Below are positions 1 to 7,200 of a stretch of DNA of 61,717 bases, piece by piece. Below the pieces are notes generated by a model. It was not told the origin of the DNA and made no database searches. It saw only the letters and a program-made list of their open reading frames with translations. Made by a program: the position numbers and the translations under genes. Location of the stretch: positions 1 through 61,717 of the forward strand of contig CAYPOT010000016.1 of NCBI GenBank assembly GCA_964412455.1, written 5' to 3'. The DNA is from JAAXXJ01 sp964412455 (GTDB lineage Bacteria > Nitrospirota > UBA9217). Positions within the stretch are counted from its first letter, which is position 1. Each line of letters starts with the position of its first letter.

Positions 1-55
1 CCCTCTACTCTAATTTACCATAGGGGAGGTGTCTCAGCTATATTGACACAGAGGG
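1..55. repeat. Nested inverted repeats at window start
   Basis: Two nested inverted repeats are visible: CCCTCT at 1-6 with AGAGGG at 50-55, and GTGTC at 29-33 with GACAC at 45-49. The arrangement resembles the end of an insertion sequence or a small hairpin repeat. No transposase is present in the window beside it, so the origin is open. Confidence 0.3.
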
Positions 56-95
56 GGCAAACTACCAATCTACTCAAACACCTGGAGATATCTGC

Positions 96-887
96 ATGCG
101 CCTCGAAGTGATTACCAAAGAACCTGCTTCAGGGAATACGCGCCCTGCTCCTCTTCTGTTCGTGCATGGTCTCTTCGTCGGCAGCTGGTGCTGGGCGGAG
201 CACTTCCTCGACTACTTCGCCGCGCACGGATACTCCGCGCACGCAGTGAGCTTGCGCGGACATGGACAAAGCGAGGGCCGCGAGGGGTTGCGGTGGACCA
301 GCCTCGCGGACTATGTTGACGATGTGGCGCAGGTTGTTGCGCGTCTCCCCGCGCCTCCTGTCCTGATAGGCCACTCCTATGGCGGTGCAGTCATCCAGAA
401 GTATCTCGAAACCCGGACAGCCCCGGCCGCTGTTATGGTCGCTTCAGCGCCGCCCCAGGGTTTATTGGCCATAGTGCTGCGCCTGGCGCGGCGGCATCCG
501 TCCGTGTTTCTCCGGGCGAATCTTACCTTGAGTCTTTATCCGGTTGTCAGCACGCCGGCCCTTGCCCGCGACCTGTTCTTCTCGGAGAGCATGTCAGAGG
601 AGAAGGTACGAGACTATCAAGCGCGCATGTCGGATGAGTCCTATCGAAGTTTTCTTGATATGCTCTTCCTGAATCTGCCGAAACCGGAGCGCGTCACGAC
701 ACCGATGCTGGTTTTGGGTGCAGCCAACGACACGGCTGTTCGACAAAGGCAGCTCGAAGCTACAGCGCGCGCCTACCACACGCAGGCCGTTGTTTTTCCG
801 AACATGGGACATGGGATGATGCTGGAAGAAGGATGGAAAGCCGTGGCCGGAAGGATCCTCGTGTGGCTGCATGAAAAGGGATTGTGA
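96..887 (+). CDS. Alpha/beta-hydrolase (lysophospholipase-like)
   Basis: A 263-residue alpha/beta-hydrolase. Near the N-terminus is the oxyanion-hole HGLF motif (about residues 24-27). The nucleophile elbow GHSYGG lies at about residues 92-97 with Ser as nucleophile. A late Asp (AANDTAV) and the catalytic His in GHGMM complete the triad. There is no signal peptide, so it is probably cytoplasmic and acts on a lipid or small ester; the substrate cannot be read from sequence. A GGAG ribosome-binding site sits 9 bases before the ATG. It stands alone, with no operon partner on the plus strand. Confidence 0.85.
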   Translation: MRLEVITKEPASGNTRPAPLLFVHGLFVGSWCWAEHFLDYFAAHGYSAHAVSLRGHGQSEGREGLRWTSLADYVDDVAQVVARLPAPPVLIGHSYGGAVIQKYLETRTAPAAVMVASAPPQGLLAIVLRLARRHPSVFLRANLTLSLYPVVSTPALARDLFFSESMSEEKVRDYQARMSDESYRSFLDMLFLNLPKPERVTTPMLVLGAANDTAVRQRQLEATARAYHTQAVVFPNMGHGMMLEEGWKAVAGRILVWLHEKGL

Positions 888-921
888 AAAGACAGGCCGA
901 CCGGCGATTCGCCAACTGTTA

Positions 922-1098
922 GCTCCAGTCGTTACGCGAGAAGTATCCTCACCTTCGTCCCTTTCCCCGGTGTGCTTTCTATCTTCATCTCCCAACCATG
1001 TGCTTTAACGAGATGCTTTATGATGGCAAGGCCGAGTCCCGTGCCGCCCATCGTTCGTGACCGGGCCGGGTCCACGTGGTAGAACCGTTCGCCCAGGC
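922..1098 (-). pseudogene. Partial duplicate of phoR 3' end
   Basis: About 165 bases here match the 3' end of the complete phoR gene at about 2233-2400 at roughly 95% identity (about seven differences by eye). The copy encodes the last ~55 residues of the kinase ATPase domain and has its own stop, giving a KVRILLA end rather than KVRIVVS. Similarity ends abruptly near 1098, so this is a fragment and not a gene. The two copies bracket the toxin-antitoxin genes at 1176-2167. Confidence 0.85.
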
Positions 1099-1175
1099 GA
1101 CAGTGCTACTGGTGCTGTTTTGCTGCAATTGTCGGTTCAGGGGGAAATGATGCGGCGCGGATGAATCGGGAAGTG

Positions 1176-1613
1176 TTACTCTTCGGGATTGAAGATCGAC
1201 AGGCCTTCCTGATGTGCGATGGAGCAGAGCTTTTGATCGGAACTGACAAAGGTAGGCTTTATGGAAAAATTGTTTAGTGCAACAGCCACTTGGATTGCAT
1301 CGACGGGTTTCATGTATCGCTTCAGAATAAGCTCCTCCGCTTTTATGATGTCATCAGTCGTTACGTCAAGGATGGTTATCTCGAATTGCTCGATATCATT
1401 GTAGAAAAAGAGCCGTTGCTGGACAAAGTCCCGATCGCTCGTGAGATGGTCGATTTCATGCAGCCTTTTTAAGTTGGATATGACTTCTACTACGGTAAGC
1501 GAGGATATGAAGATATTTTCGCGGGACTTCTCTATGAGGTCGGAGATTTTATCGGTTCCCTTCTCCATCTGATAGCGCTTGAACAACGCGCTGGTATCGA
1601 TGAAGAAGGGCAT
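1176..1613 (-). CDS. vapC: PIN-domain toxin (VapC family)
   Basis: A 145-residue PIN-domain protein, expected to be a Mg-dependent RNase toxin. The acidic active-site set is visible: Asp in FIDTSAL near the N-terminus, Glu in VVEVISNL, Asp in KPVDAIQVA, and Asp in SSDQKL. Its ATG lies four bases beyond the stop of the upstream 58-residue gene, as expected for an antitoxin-toxin operon. The gene lies inside the segment bracketed by the duplicated phoR 3' end, suggesting it arrived by insertion. RNA target unknown. Confidence 0.8.
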   Translation of the reverse strand: MPFFIDTSALFKRYQMEKGTDKISDLIEKSRENIFISSLTVVEVISNLKRLHEIDHLTSDRDFVQQRLFFYNDIEQFEITILDVTTDDIIKAEELILKRYMKPVDAIQVAVALNNFSIKPTFVSSDQKLCSIAHQEGLSIFNPEE

Positions 1614-1616
1614 GGT

Positions 1617-1793
1617 TTATCGTTTGTCCCGCTCTTCAGTTACTCTCTTGGACAGAGAAATCCCGATACTAGAGAGTGTCACCTGGATATCATGCAGCGT
1701 GGCCTTTGATGCCGGCTGGTTCTTTGCGTAGTCGAGAAGTTTGCGACTGGCATGCGGTTTGAGCTTTGTTTTTATAACGGTTTTAGTTGCCAT
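1617..1793 (-). CDS. Small putative antitoxin, 58 aa
   Basis: A 58-residue basic protein read from the ATG at 1793, which has an AAGGAG site about 9 bases upstream; an upstream extension to 1850 lacks such a site. It is immediately upstream of the PIN toxin and almost abuts it, the usual position for the antitoxin. I do not recognise the family. It has no Phd or AbrB motif that I can see, so the antitoxin role is inferred from position and size. Confidence 0.6.
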   Translation of the reverse strand: MATKTVIKTKLKPHASRKLLDYAKNQPASKATLHDIQVTLSSIGISLSKRVTEERDKR

Positions 1794-1873
1794 GACAATA
1801 GTCTCCTTCTTAACTAATTGAATACTAACATATGGTGCTATCTCCGTCAAACGAAAAGTAGTTTGCGGTGTTC

Positions 1874-2167
1874 CTACCGTCCCTCATCGCGATCATTGAG
1901 CAGATATTGCAGAGCGCGACCATTACGGTCTTTGGGGCGCGGTAGCGTCCAAAAATTTGACGGCAACGTGTTCTTGCCGATGCGGGCCAGTCCCGCGCGC
2001 TCAAGGCTTAGAAGATGGCGTAGGAAACTCATTTCAAGCCGTCTAATAGGGACAATCATCGCAATGGGTTTGCCACGTTCGGTAATTATTAATTTATCAC
2101 CGGACTTTACATTGGAAAGAAATTGGCTAAGCATCGCCTTCAATTCTGTTACGGAAACTGTATGCAT
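1874..2167 (-). CDS. Phd/YefM-type antitoxin
   Basis: A 97-residue protein. The N-terminal half fits the Phd/YefM DNA-binding antitoxin fold (VSVTELKAMLSQFLSNV, then ERGKPIAMIVPI). The C-terminal half holds a LERAGLAR segment and a LPRPKDRNGRAL segment typical of Phd antitoxins paired with PIN toxins. The next gene downstream is not a PIN toxin but a 58-residue protein, followed only then by the PIN gene. So this may be the true antitoxin of that operon, or an orphan beside a complete pair. Confidence 0.75.
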   Translation of the reverse strand: MHTVSVTELKAMLSQFLSNVKSGDKLIITERGKPIAMIVPIRRLEMSFLRHLLSLERAGLARIGKNTLPSNFWTLPRPKDRNGRALQYLLNDRDEGR

Positions 2168-2229
2168 AAAATGGCCTCATCGGAGTAATCAACAGAAACT
2201 ATAATAGAGTGGGGTCCATAGTCCGCTCA

Positions 2230-3975
2230 TCATGAAACTACTATCCTCACCTTCGTCCCTTTTCCCGGTGTGCTTTCTATCTTCATCTCCCAACCATGTG
2301 CTTTAACGAGATGCTTCACGATGGCAAGGCCGAGACCCGTGCCGCCCATCGTTCGTGACCGGGCCGGGTCCACGCGGTAGAACCGCTCGCCCATGCGGTT
2401 GAGATGCTTCTCCGGCACGCCGATACCGGTGTCCTCCACGAACAGCTCCTTTGTCCCACCCGCCTCACTCATGCCTATGGTGACACCGCCCTTGTCGGTG
2501 AACTTGATCGCGTTCACAACGAGGTTGGTCAGGATCTGCACCAGCCGGTCCCTGTCAGCGTTGACGGTTTGGAGCGCAGGCGGTATCGATACGGTCATCG
2601 AAAGGTTCTTCTCCTTAGCCTGTTCATCCAGCATGGCCATGACCGGGTCAACGACGTCGGCAATGGAAACCGGCTCTTTCGTGATCGTGATGACTCCCAT
2701 TTCGATCTTTGAGATGGTCATAAGATCGTCCACGAGGGAGTTCATGCGCTCGCTGTTTGCCCGGATGGTCTCGAGGAACTTGAGGGCGTGGTCCCGGTCG
2801 TCCAGCGCCCCTTCGATCAGGGTCTCGGCGAAGCCCTGGATGGCGGTGATGGGTGTCTTGAGCTCGTGGGAGATGTTTGCCACGAAGTCCTTGCGCACCT
2901 GCTCCAGCTTCTTGAGCTGCGTGATGTCGTGGAAGATGGCGACGAGACCCGATAATTCACGGCCCTGGTAGAAGAGGGGTGAGACGTGCACGGCGAAATG
3001 TCGCTCCGCTGGATATTCGAGATACACTGCGGCCTTCCCCGGGGCGAGGGTGGCGCGCACCGAGTCGACGAGAGACAGGAACTCGTGGTTCCGCACCACC
3101 TCTATCAGGGGGCGACCAACGAGCGGCGCGTCGCCGAAGAACTTCCGGGTGGCAGCGCTGGCGATCTGGATCACGCCTCGTATGTCGCTGATGAGAAGGG
3201 CGTCGGGAATGCTCCTCAGTATCACGTTGAGCCGCTTCTTCTCTTCCTCGCTCTCCGCGAGCACCGTCTTCAGTTCTTCGGACATGGAATTGAGGCTTTC
3301 GGCGATCTCGTCGAACTCGCCGGGCGCATCGAGGAACAATCGCTTTCCGACCTCGCCGCGGGCAAGCGTTTGGGAAAAGTCCCGGATCCGGCGCGTCAAC
3401 CCTCGTAAAAGGCCGATCTGCCAGAGCGAGACTATGCCCGTCACCAGCAGGACCAGTCCAATGACAACGGACATCTTGACGCGGAGCTGGTTGACCGCGG
3501 CATCTACGCTCGTGAGGGGAACGCTGAGACGAACGAAACCAGCCTCCTTGCCGTCCTTTATCACCTTCCGGGCTACATAGAGAAAATCGTAGTGCAGTGT
3601 GTCGCTCATGCGTATGGCCATGCCGGTCCCGTTCTTCCGCGCATCCCTGATCTCGGGCCGGTCAGCGTGATCGTCCAGGAGCGACGAGTGTTTGTCCGAA
3701 TCGCCCCTGACCGTGCCGTTGGGGGCAATGACCGTGACGCGCGCCCCGGTCACCTCTTTCAAATGCCGGCAGAGATCGTCGAGGCGGGCTGAAGACGCGA
3801 AGGGGAGCTGCTCGGAGATAAGATGCGATTGTATGGAGAGGCTTGCCTCGCGTTCGGCGATATAGGTCCCCCTGACAGCTGAAGTGATGTACACTTCCAG
3901 GATGATCACCGCGAGGACGACGATGAAAACGTAGGGCATAAAGATGCGGGTGAAGATATTCTTTTTCGCGCTCAT
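2230..3975 (-). CDS. phoR: Phosphate-type sensor histidine kinase PhoR
   Basis: A 581-residue membrane histidine kinase. The order is: transmembrane segment (~10-30), periplasmic sensor domain, second transmembrane segment (~168-188), HAMP linker, PAS domain (~255-360), HisKA with the phospho-acceptor in NISHELKTPI, and an HATPase domain with N, G1 and G2 boxes (NLVVNAIKF, DTGIGVP, GTGLGLAI). Its ATG overlaps the phoB stop by four bases (ATGA), so the pair is translationally coupled. The architecture matches PhoR/PhoR-like kinases; no pst or phoU genes lie in the window, so a phosphate signal is inferred. Its 3' end is duplicated at 922-1098. Confidence 0.87.
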   Translation of the reverse strand: MSAKKNIFTRIFMPYVFIVVLAVIILEVYITSAVRGTYIAEREASLSIQSHLISEQLPFASSARLDDLCRHLKEVTGARVTVIAPNGTVRGDSDKHSSLLDDHADRPEIRDARKNGTGMAIRMSDTLHYDFLYVARKVIKDGKEAGFVRLSVPLTSVDAAVNQLRVKMSVVIGLVLLVTGIVSLWQIGLLRGLTRRIRDFSQTLARGEVGKRLFLDAPGEFDEIAESLNSMSEELKTVLAESEEEKKRLNVILRSIPDALLISDIRGVIQIASAATRKFFGDAPLVGRPLIEVVRNHEFLSLVDSVRATLAPGKAAVYLEYPAERHFAVHVSPLFYQGRELSGLVAIFHDITQLKKLEQVRKDFVANISHELKTPITAIQGFAETLIEGALDDRDHALKFLETIRANSERMNSLVDDLMTISKIEMGVITITKEPVSIADVVDPVMAMLDEQAKEKNLSMTVSIPPALQTVNADRDRLVQILTNLVVNAIKFTDKGGVTIGMSEAGGTKELFVEDTGIGVPEKHLNRMGERFYRVDPARSRTMGGTGLGLAIVKHLVKAHGWEMKIESTPGKGTKVRIVVS

Positions 3976-4664
3976 GGGGTTCCCTCGCAGTAGTACCCGA
4001 TGCCCCGTTTGGTCCTGATGATGTTCGGCTCGGAGGGGTCATCCTCGATCTGCGACCGAAGCCGCCGGATGTGTACATCGACGGTCCTCGGTTCTATAAA
4101 GGTTTCGTCCTTCCAGACCGCTCCCAGGAGCTGCTCACGACTGAAAATCCGGCCTTTTCGCTCCGCGAGGTAAAGCAGAAGCCTGAACTCTGTCGCGCTC
4201 AGTTCAATACGTTTGTTATTTTTGGAGACCGAAAAGGTGTCCTTGTTGATCACCAGGCTGCCGATAGCGACGATCTCTTCCTGCTTCCGGCTGTCTCCCG
4301 ATCTCCGAAGGACTGCCTTGACGCGGGCGATCAACTCCCGCGGGCTGAAGGGCTTGGACATGTAGTCGTCGGCGCCGGTCTCGAGGCCCTTGACCCGGTC
4401 GGCTTCTTCGCCTTTTGCGGTCAGCATGATGATCGGGATATGTTTCGTTTTCGGTCCGGCCCTCAGGATGCGGCAGATCTCCATGCCGTGGATGCCCGGC
4501 AGCATGAGATCGAGCAGGATGAGGTCGAATTCCTTCTTTTTGACGAGGTCGAGGGCATCGCCACCCTCATGGACGGCGGTGACGGAAAAGCCTTCCTTCT
4601 TCAGATTGTACGAGACGAGTGACACAATATCCGGCTCGTCGTCAACGACTAAGATATGCTTCAT
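3972..4664 (-). CDS. phoB: OmpR/PhoB-family response regulator
   Basis: A 230-residue regulator. The N-terminal receiver domain has the acidic pair DDE at 8-10, phospho-acceptor Asp52 (LLDLMLPG), conserved Thr in MLTAKG and Lys in SKPFSP. The C-terminal winged-helix domain ends in the VDVHIRRLRSQIE and KRGIGYYC segments typical of the PhoB group. It is first gene of the phoB-phoR pair and overlaps phoR by four bases. It probably activates phosphate-starvation genes from PHO boxes; I did not identify one here. Confidence 0.88.
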   Translation of the reverse strand: MKHILVVDDEPDIVSLVSYNLKKEGFSVTAVHEGGDALDLVKKKEFDLILLDLMLPGIHGMEICRILRAGPKTKHIPIIMLTAKGEEADRVKGLETGADDYMSKPFSPRELIARVKAVLRRSGDSRKQEEIVAIGSLVINKDTFSVSKNNKRIELSATEFRLLLYLAERKGRIFSREQLLGAVWKDETFIEPRTVDVHIRRLRSQIEDDPSEPNIIRTKRGIGYYCEGTP

Positions 4665-4730
4665 ACCGTAACGTTAATGAATCGGGGGAACAAAGTCAAG
4701 GAACAAGAATGGTTCATTACATGTAGGTAG

Positions 4731-4782
4731 GGGTAACCCTGCGTGGTTACCCTTTTCTTGGGCGGCCACATAGGGCCGCCCC
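4731..4782. repeat. Two tandem hairpin repeats
   Basis: GGGTAACC (4731-4738) pairs with GGTTACCC (4745-4752), followed by a short T run. GGGCGGCC (4760-4767) pairs with GGGCCGCCC (4773-4781). Both lie in the divergent gap between phoB and metK and look like REP-type extragenic palindromes. The first could double as a weak terminator. Confidence 0.6.
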
Positions 4783-4821
4783 TACGTGTTGTGTCTCCCA
4801 TATTTATGCTACACTATCATC

Positions 4822-6024
4822 ATGATCGTCATCGAGCCTTATAAAGGGAAACCCGTCACGGACCAGCGGGTGGAGATCGTGGAACGGAAGGGCACAGGCC
4901 ATCCGGACACTCTCTGCGATTCCATGATGGAGGCTGTGTCCATCGCGCTCTCCCGGGTATATATGAAGAAGTTCGGCACCATCCTGCACCACAACACCGA
5001 CAAAGGGCTTCTGGCCGCAGGCAGGGTCGAGAAACTGTTTGGAGGAGGGAGCGTTCTTACTCCCATGGAATTGATCATTGGCGACCGGGCGACTTTCGAG
5101 GCGGGCGGGAAGAAGGTCCCAGTTGCCGATATCGCGATCGCCGCGGCGAAGGAATGGCTCGGCAGGAACATGCGGTTCGTGGATCCGGAGAAGCATATCA
5201 AATTCCGCGTGGTGCTGGCGCAGGGGTCCGAGGAACTGACGGACATATTTGCCCGCTCGGGCAAGGTGCTGGGCGCGAATGACACGTCGGCGGCCATCGG
5301 CTATTATCCCCTCAGCCCGACCGAACAGGCCGTGCTTTCGCTGGAGCGGCACCTGAACGGTAAGACCTTCAAGAATCGATACCCCGAGACCGGAGAAGAC
5401 ATCAAGGTAATGGGCCTGAGGACGGGAAAGGACCTGGACCTCACGGTGGCCATGCCGCTCATCTCGCGGTTCGTCTGGAACGAGAAGAACTACTTCGAAC
5501 GGAAGGCTGTGCTCCAGAAGGAGATGGAAAAGTATGTTCGAAAGTTCGAAAAGTTCAAAAGGGTGCAGATCCATTTCAATACGCTCGATGAGCCGGGACG
5601 GGGCCTGAACGGCGTTTACCTGAGTCTCCTCGGCACGTCCGCCGAGGACGCGGACTCGGGACAGGTGGGCAGGGGCAACCGGGTGAATGGACTTATTTCC
5701 CTGAACCGGCCGATGGGTACCGAGGCGGCGGCGGGCAAGAACCCGGTAAGCCATGTGGGCAAGATCTACAACGTGCTGGCGCACCGGCTCGCGAAGAAAC
5801 TGTACGAGAACATCGACGGGGCACGGGAGGTCTACGTGCTGCTGCTCTCCCGGATTGGCACGCCGATCAATGAACCGCAGGTCGCCACGGCGCAGGTCCT
5901 GCTGGAGCGGGGACTACGGATCGGCCATATTACACGAAAGGCAGAAGCACTCGTTGGAAAGGAGCTTTCGGCTATTAACAGGTTCTGCAGTGATCTCAGC
6001 AGGGGGAAATATCCAATATGTTGA
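4822..6024 (+). CDS. Archaeal-type methionine adenosyltransferase
   Basis: A 400-residue S-adenosylmethionine synthetase making AdoMet from methionine and ATP. It belongs to the archaeal MAT family, not the bacterial MetK family: it opens with a VEIVERKGTGHPDTLCD segment, continues with HHNTDKGLL and a GGGSVLTPMELIIGDRA block, and has the full length usual for archaeal enzymes. The ATG at 4822 is chosen over a 12-codon upstream extension because family members begin at this point. It stands alone with no methionine-cycle genes nearby. Archaeal-type MATs occur only patchily in bacteria, so horizontal origin is likely, though not shown by this window. Confidence 0.9.
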   Translation: MIVIEPYKGKPVTDQRVEIVERKGTGHPDTLCDSMMEAVSIALSRVYMKKFGTILHHNTDKGLLAAGRVEKLFGGGSVLTPMELIIGDRATFEAGGKKVPVADIAIAAAKEWLGRNMRFVDPEKHIKFRVVLAQGSEELTDIFARSGKVLGANDTSAAIGYYPLSPTEQAVLSLERHLNGKTFKNRYPETGEDIKVMGLRTGKDLDLTVAMPLISRFVWNEKNYFERKAVLQKEMEKYVRKFEKFKRVQIHFNTLDEPGRGLNGVYLSLLGTSAEDADSGQVGRGNRVNGLISLNRPMGTEAAAGKNPVSHVGKIYNVLAHRLAKKLYENIDGAREVYVLLLSRIGTPINEPQVATAQVLLERGLRIGHITRKAEALVGKELSAINRFCSDLSRGKYPIC

Positions 6025-6040
6025 GGAAACAGAGGCAAGC

Positions 6041-6080
6041 GTCAAGGGTCATGGGTCAGGCGCCATGGGTCATGGGTAAC
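6041..6080 (+). repeat. GGGTCA-type low-complexity repeat
   Basis: Several imperfect units of the form GGGTCATGGGTC fill the gap before the cupredoxin gene. Related GGGTCC/GGGTCA strings occur at 19127-19152 and 59101-59130, and a similar stretch lies inside the nifE-nifN coding sequence near 17240-17270. This is one of several short repeat families scattered through the window. Confidence 0.6.
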
Positions 6081-6099
6081 CACTAAGAGCGGAGGAACT

Positions 6100-6513
6100 A
6101 TGAAACAGATAATGTGTATCGCAGGTGTGCTGCTGTTGCTGGCGGGAGCGGCGCTGGCCGAGGACAAGGCGGCCGAAAAGCGTTTTGTGGCGACCATCGA
6201 CAAGGATGGCTATCAGCGCGTGGAGATGACGGCAGGAGAGTATTATTTCGACCCGTCGATCGTGGTGGTGAAGGTGAACGTGCCTGTCGAACTTACGATC
6301 AAGAAGACCGGCGGCATTACACCTCATGATTTCGTCATCAAGGCGCCCGAGGCGGACCTCGATTTTACAATCGACCTGTCGAGCGATCCAAAGAAGATAT
6401 CCTTCATGGCAACGAAGGCCGGCTCCTATCCCTTCGAATGCAGCAATCAGTTCCTTTTCTTCAAGAGCCACAAGGAGCGTGGTATGCACGGCGTGCTTGA
6501 GGTGGTGGAGTGA
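6100..6513 (+). CDS. Secreted cupredoxin-like protein
   Basis: A 137-residue protein with a clear signal peptide (LLLLAGAALA then cleavage near residue 21). The rest is a cupredoxin fold with likely copper ligands His in ITPHDF, Cys in FECSNQ, His in SHKERG and Met in GMHG. This ligand order fits a single copper site in a periplasmic electron carrier or the copper domain family related to oxidase subunit II. A GCGGAGG site precedes the ATG. It lies next to a small membrane protein gene, so a periplasmic redox role is plausible, but the partner is unknown. Confidence 0.78.
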   Translation: MKQIMCIAGVLLLLAGAALAEDKAAEKRFVATIDKDGYQRVEMTAGEYYFDPSIVVVKVNVPVELTIKKTGGITPHDFVIKAPEADLDFTIDLSSDPKKISFMATKAGSYPFECSNQFLFFKSHKERGMHGVLEVVE

Positions 6514-6629
6514 TGATCGTCAAACGTGAAACGTGAGTCGTGAGAGGTAATGTGGATGATCCGCCCGCTTTAGGTCGTCATGTATAGAACGTCTCCCGTA
6601 TAACGAATCACTTCTTGCGGAGGTTCTCG

Positions 6630-7061
6630 ATGGTCGACAAAGAATTTATAGCGTATTTCAAAGTAGCACACGGGTTCTTTAACCTGAGCATGATGGCCCT
6701 GTTCTGCTACCAGGGGTGGATGGGCTATCTGATCCGGCAGGCGAGGACATCCGGCGCTGCGGCGCCGCTCGATGCGGTCCGGAGGCACCGGAAGGCCGGC
6801 CCCTGGTTCGCCCTTTGGGGAGTGATGGGTTTTATCGCGGGCGTGATCATGATACTGCTCGACAAGGGAAGGGTCCTTGAGTATCCGCTGCATTTCCTCG
6901 TGGGATCGCTGATCGCGGCAGTCATCGGGTCGCTCTATTTGATCTCGCGCAGGATCGCCGGGCCGGAACCGCATTACCGGAACATCCATTTCGGCCTTGG
7001 GATGTGCCTGCTTGCACTCTATGTCATCCAGGTCCTGCTGGGAATAGGCATACTCCTGTAA
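6630..7061 (+). CDS. Four-helix membrane protein (DUF4079-like)
   Basis: A 143-residue integral membrane protein with about four hydrophobic helices. The first helix has AHGFFNLSMMALF; His and positively charged residues recur at helix ends (RRHRKAG, HFLVG, HFGLG), as in small cytochrome-b-like four-helix proteins. The ATG at 6630 is preceded by GCGGAGG at a good distance; an upstream TTG at 6615 is less likely. It follows the cupredoxin gene by 116 bases. Haem binding and function are inference only. Confidence 0.6.
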   Translation: MVDKEFIAYFKVAHGFFNLSMMALFCYQGWMGYLIRQARTSGAAAPLDAVRRHRKAGPWFALWGVMGFIAGVIMILLDKGRVLEYPLHFLVGSLIAAVIGSLYLISRRIAGPEPHYRNIHFGLGMCLLALYVIQVLLGIGILL

Positions 7062-7064
7062 CAC

Positions 7065-7197
7065 CTTGTTGAAACAGTATCCACTTTCTTTTACGTCATT
7101 CCCGCGAAGGCGGGAATCCAGACATTAATGTTATTCCTGGATCCCCGTTTTCACGGGGATGACAAATTAGGCTGTAAGAGGCGCCTTTTTCAACAAG
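7065..7197. repeat. Miniature palindromic element with 10-bp ends
   Basis: A 133-base element bounded by CTTGTTGAAA (7065-7074) and its complement TTTCAACAAG (7188-7197). Inside are two hairpins, one around CCCGCGAAGGCGGG and one around CCCCGTTTTCACGGGG, with ATCCAG/CTGGAT arms that pair with each other. This is a small non-coding palindromic repeat of the MITE or REP type, placed exactly between two convergent genes. Confidence 0.8.
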
Positions 7198-7200
7198 CCG

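Noticed and set aside
4665..4821. SAM riboswitch before the AdoMet synthetase
   Set aside because: Only REP-type hairpins are present; no SAM-I or SAM-II core features were seen.
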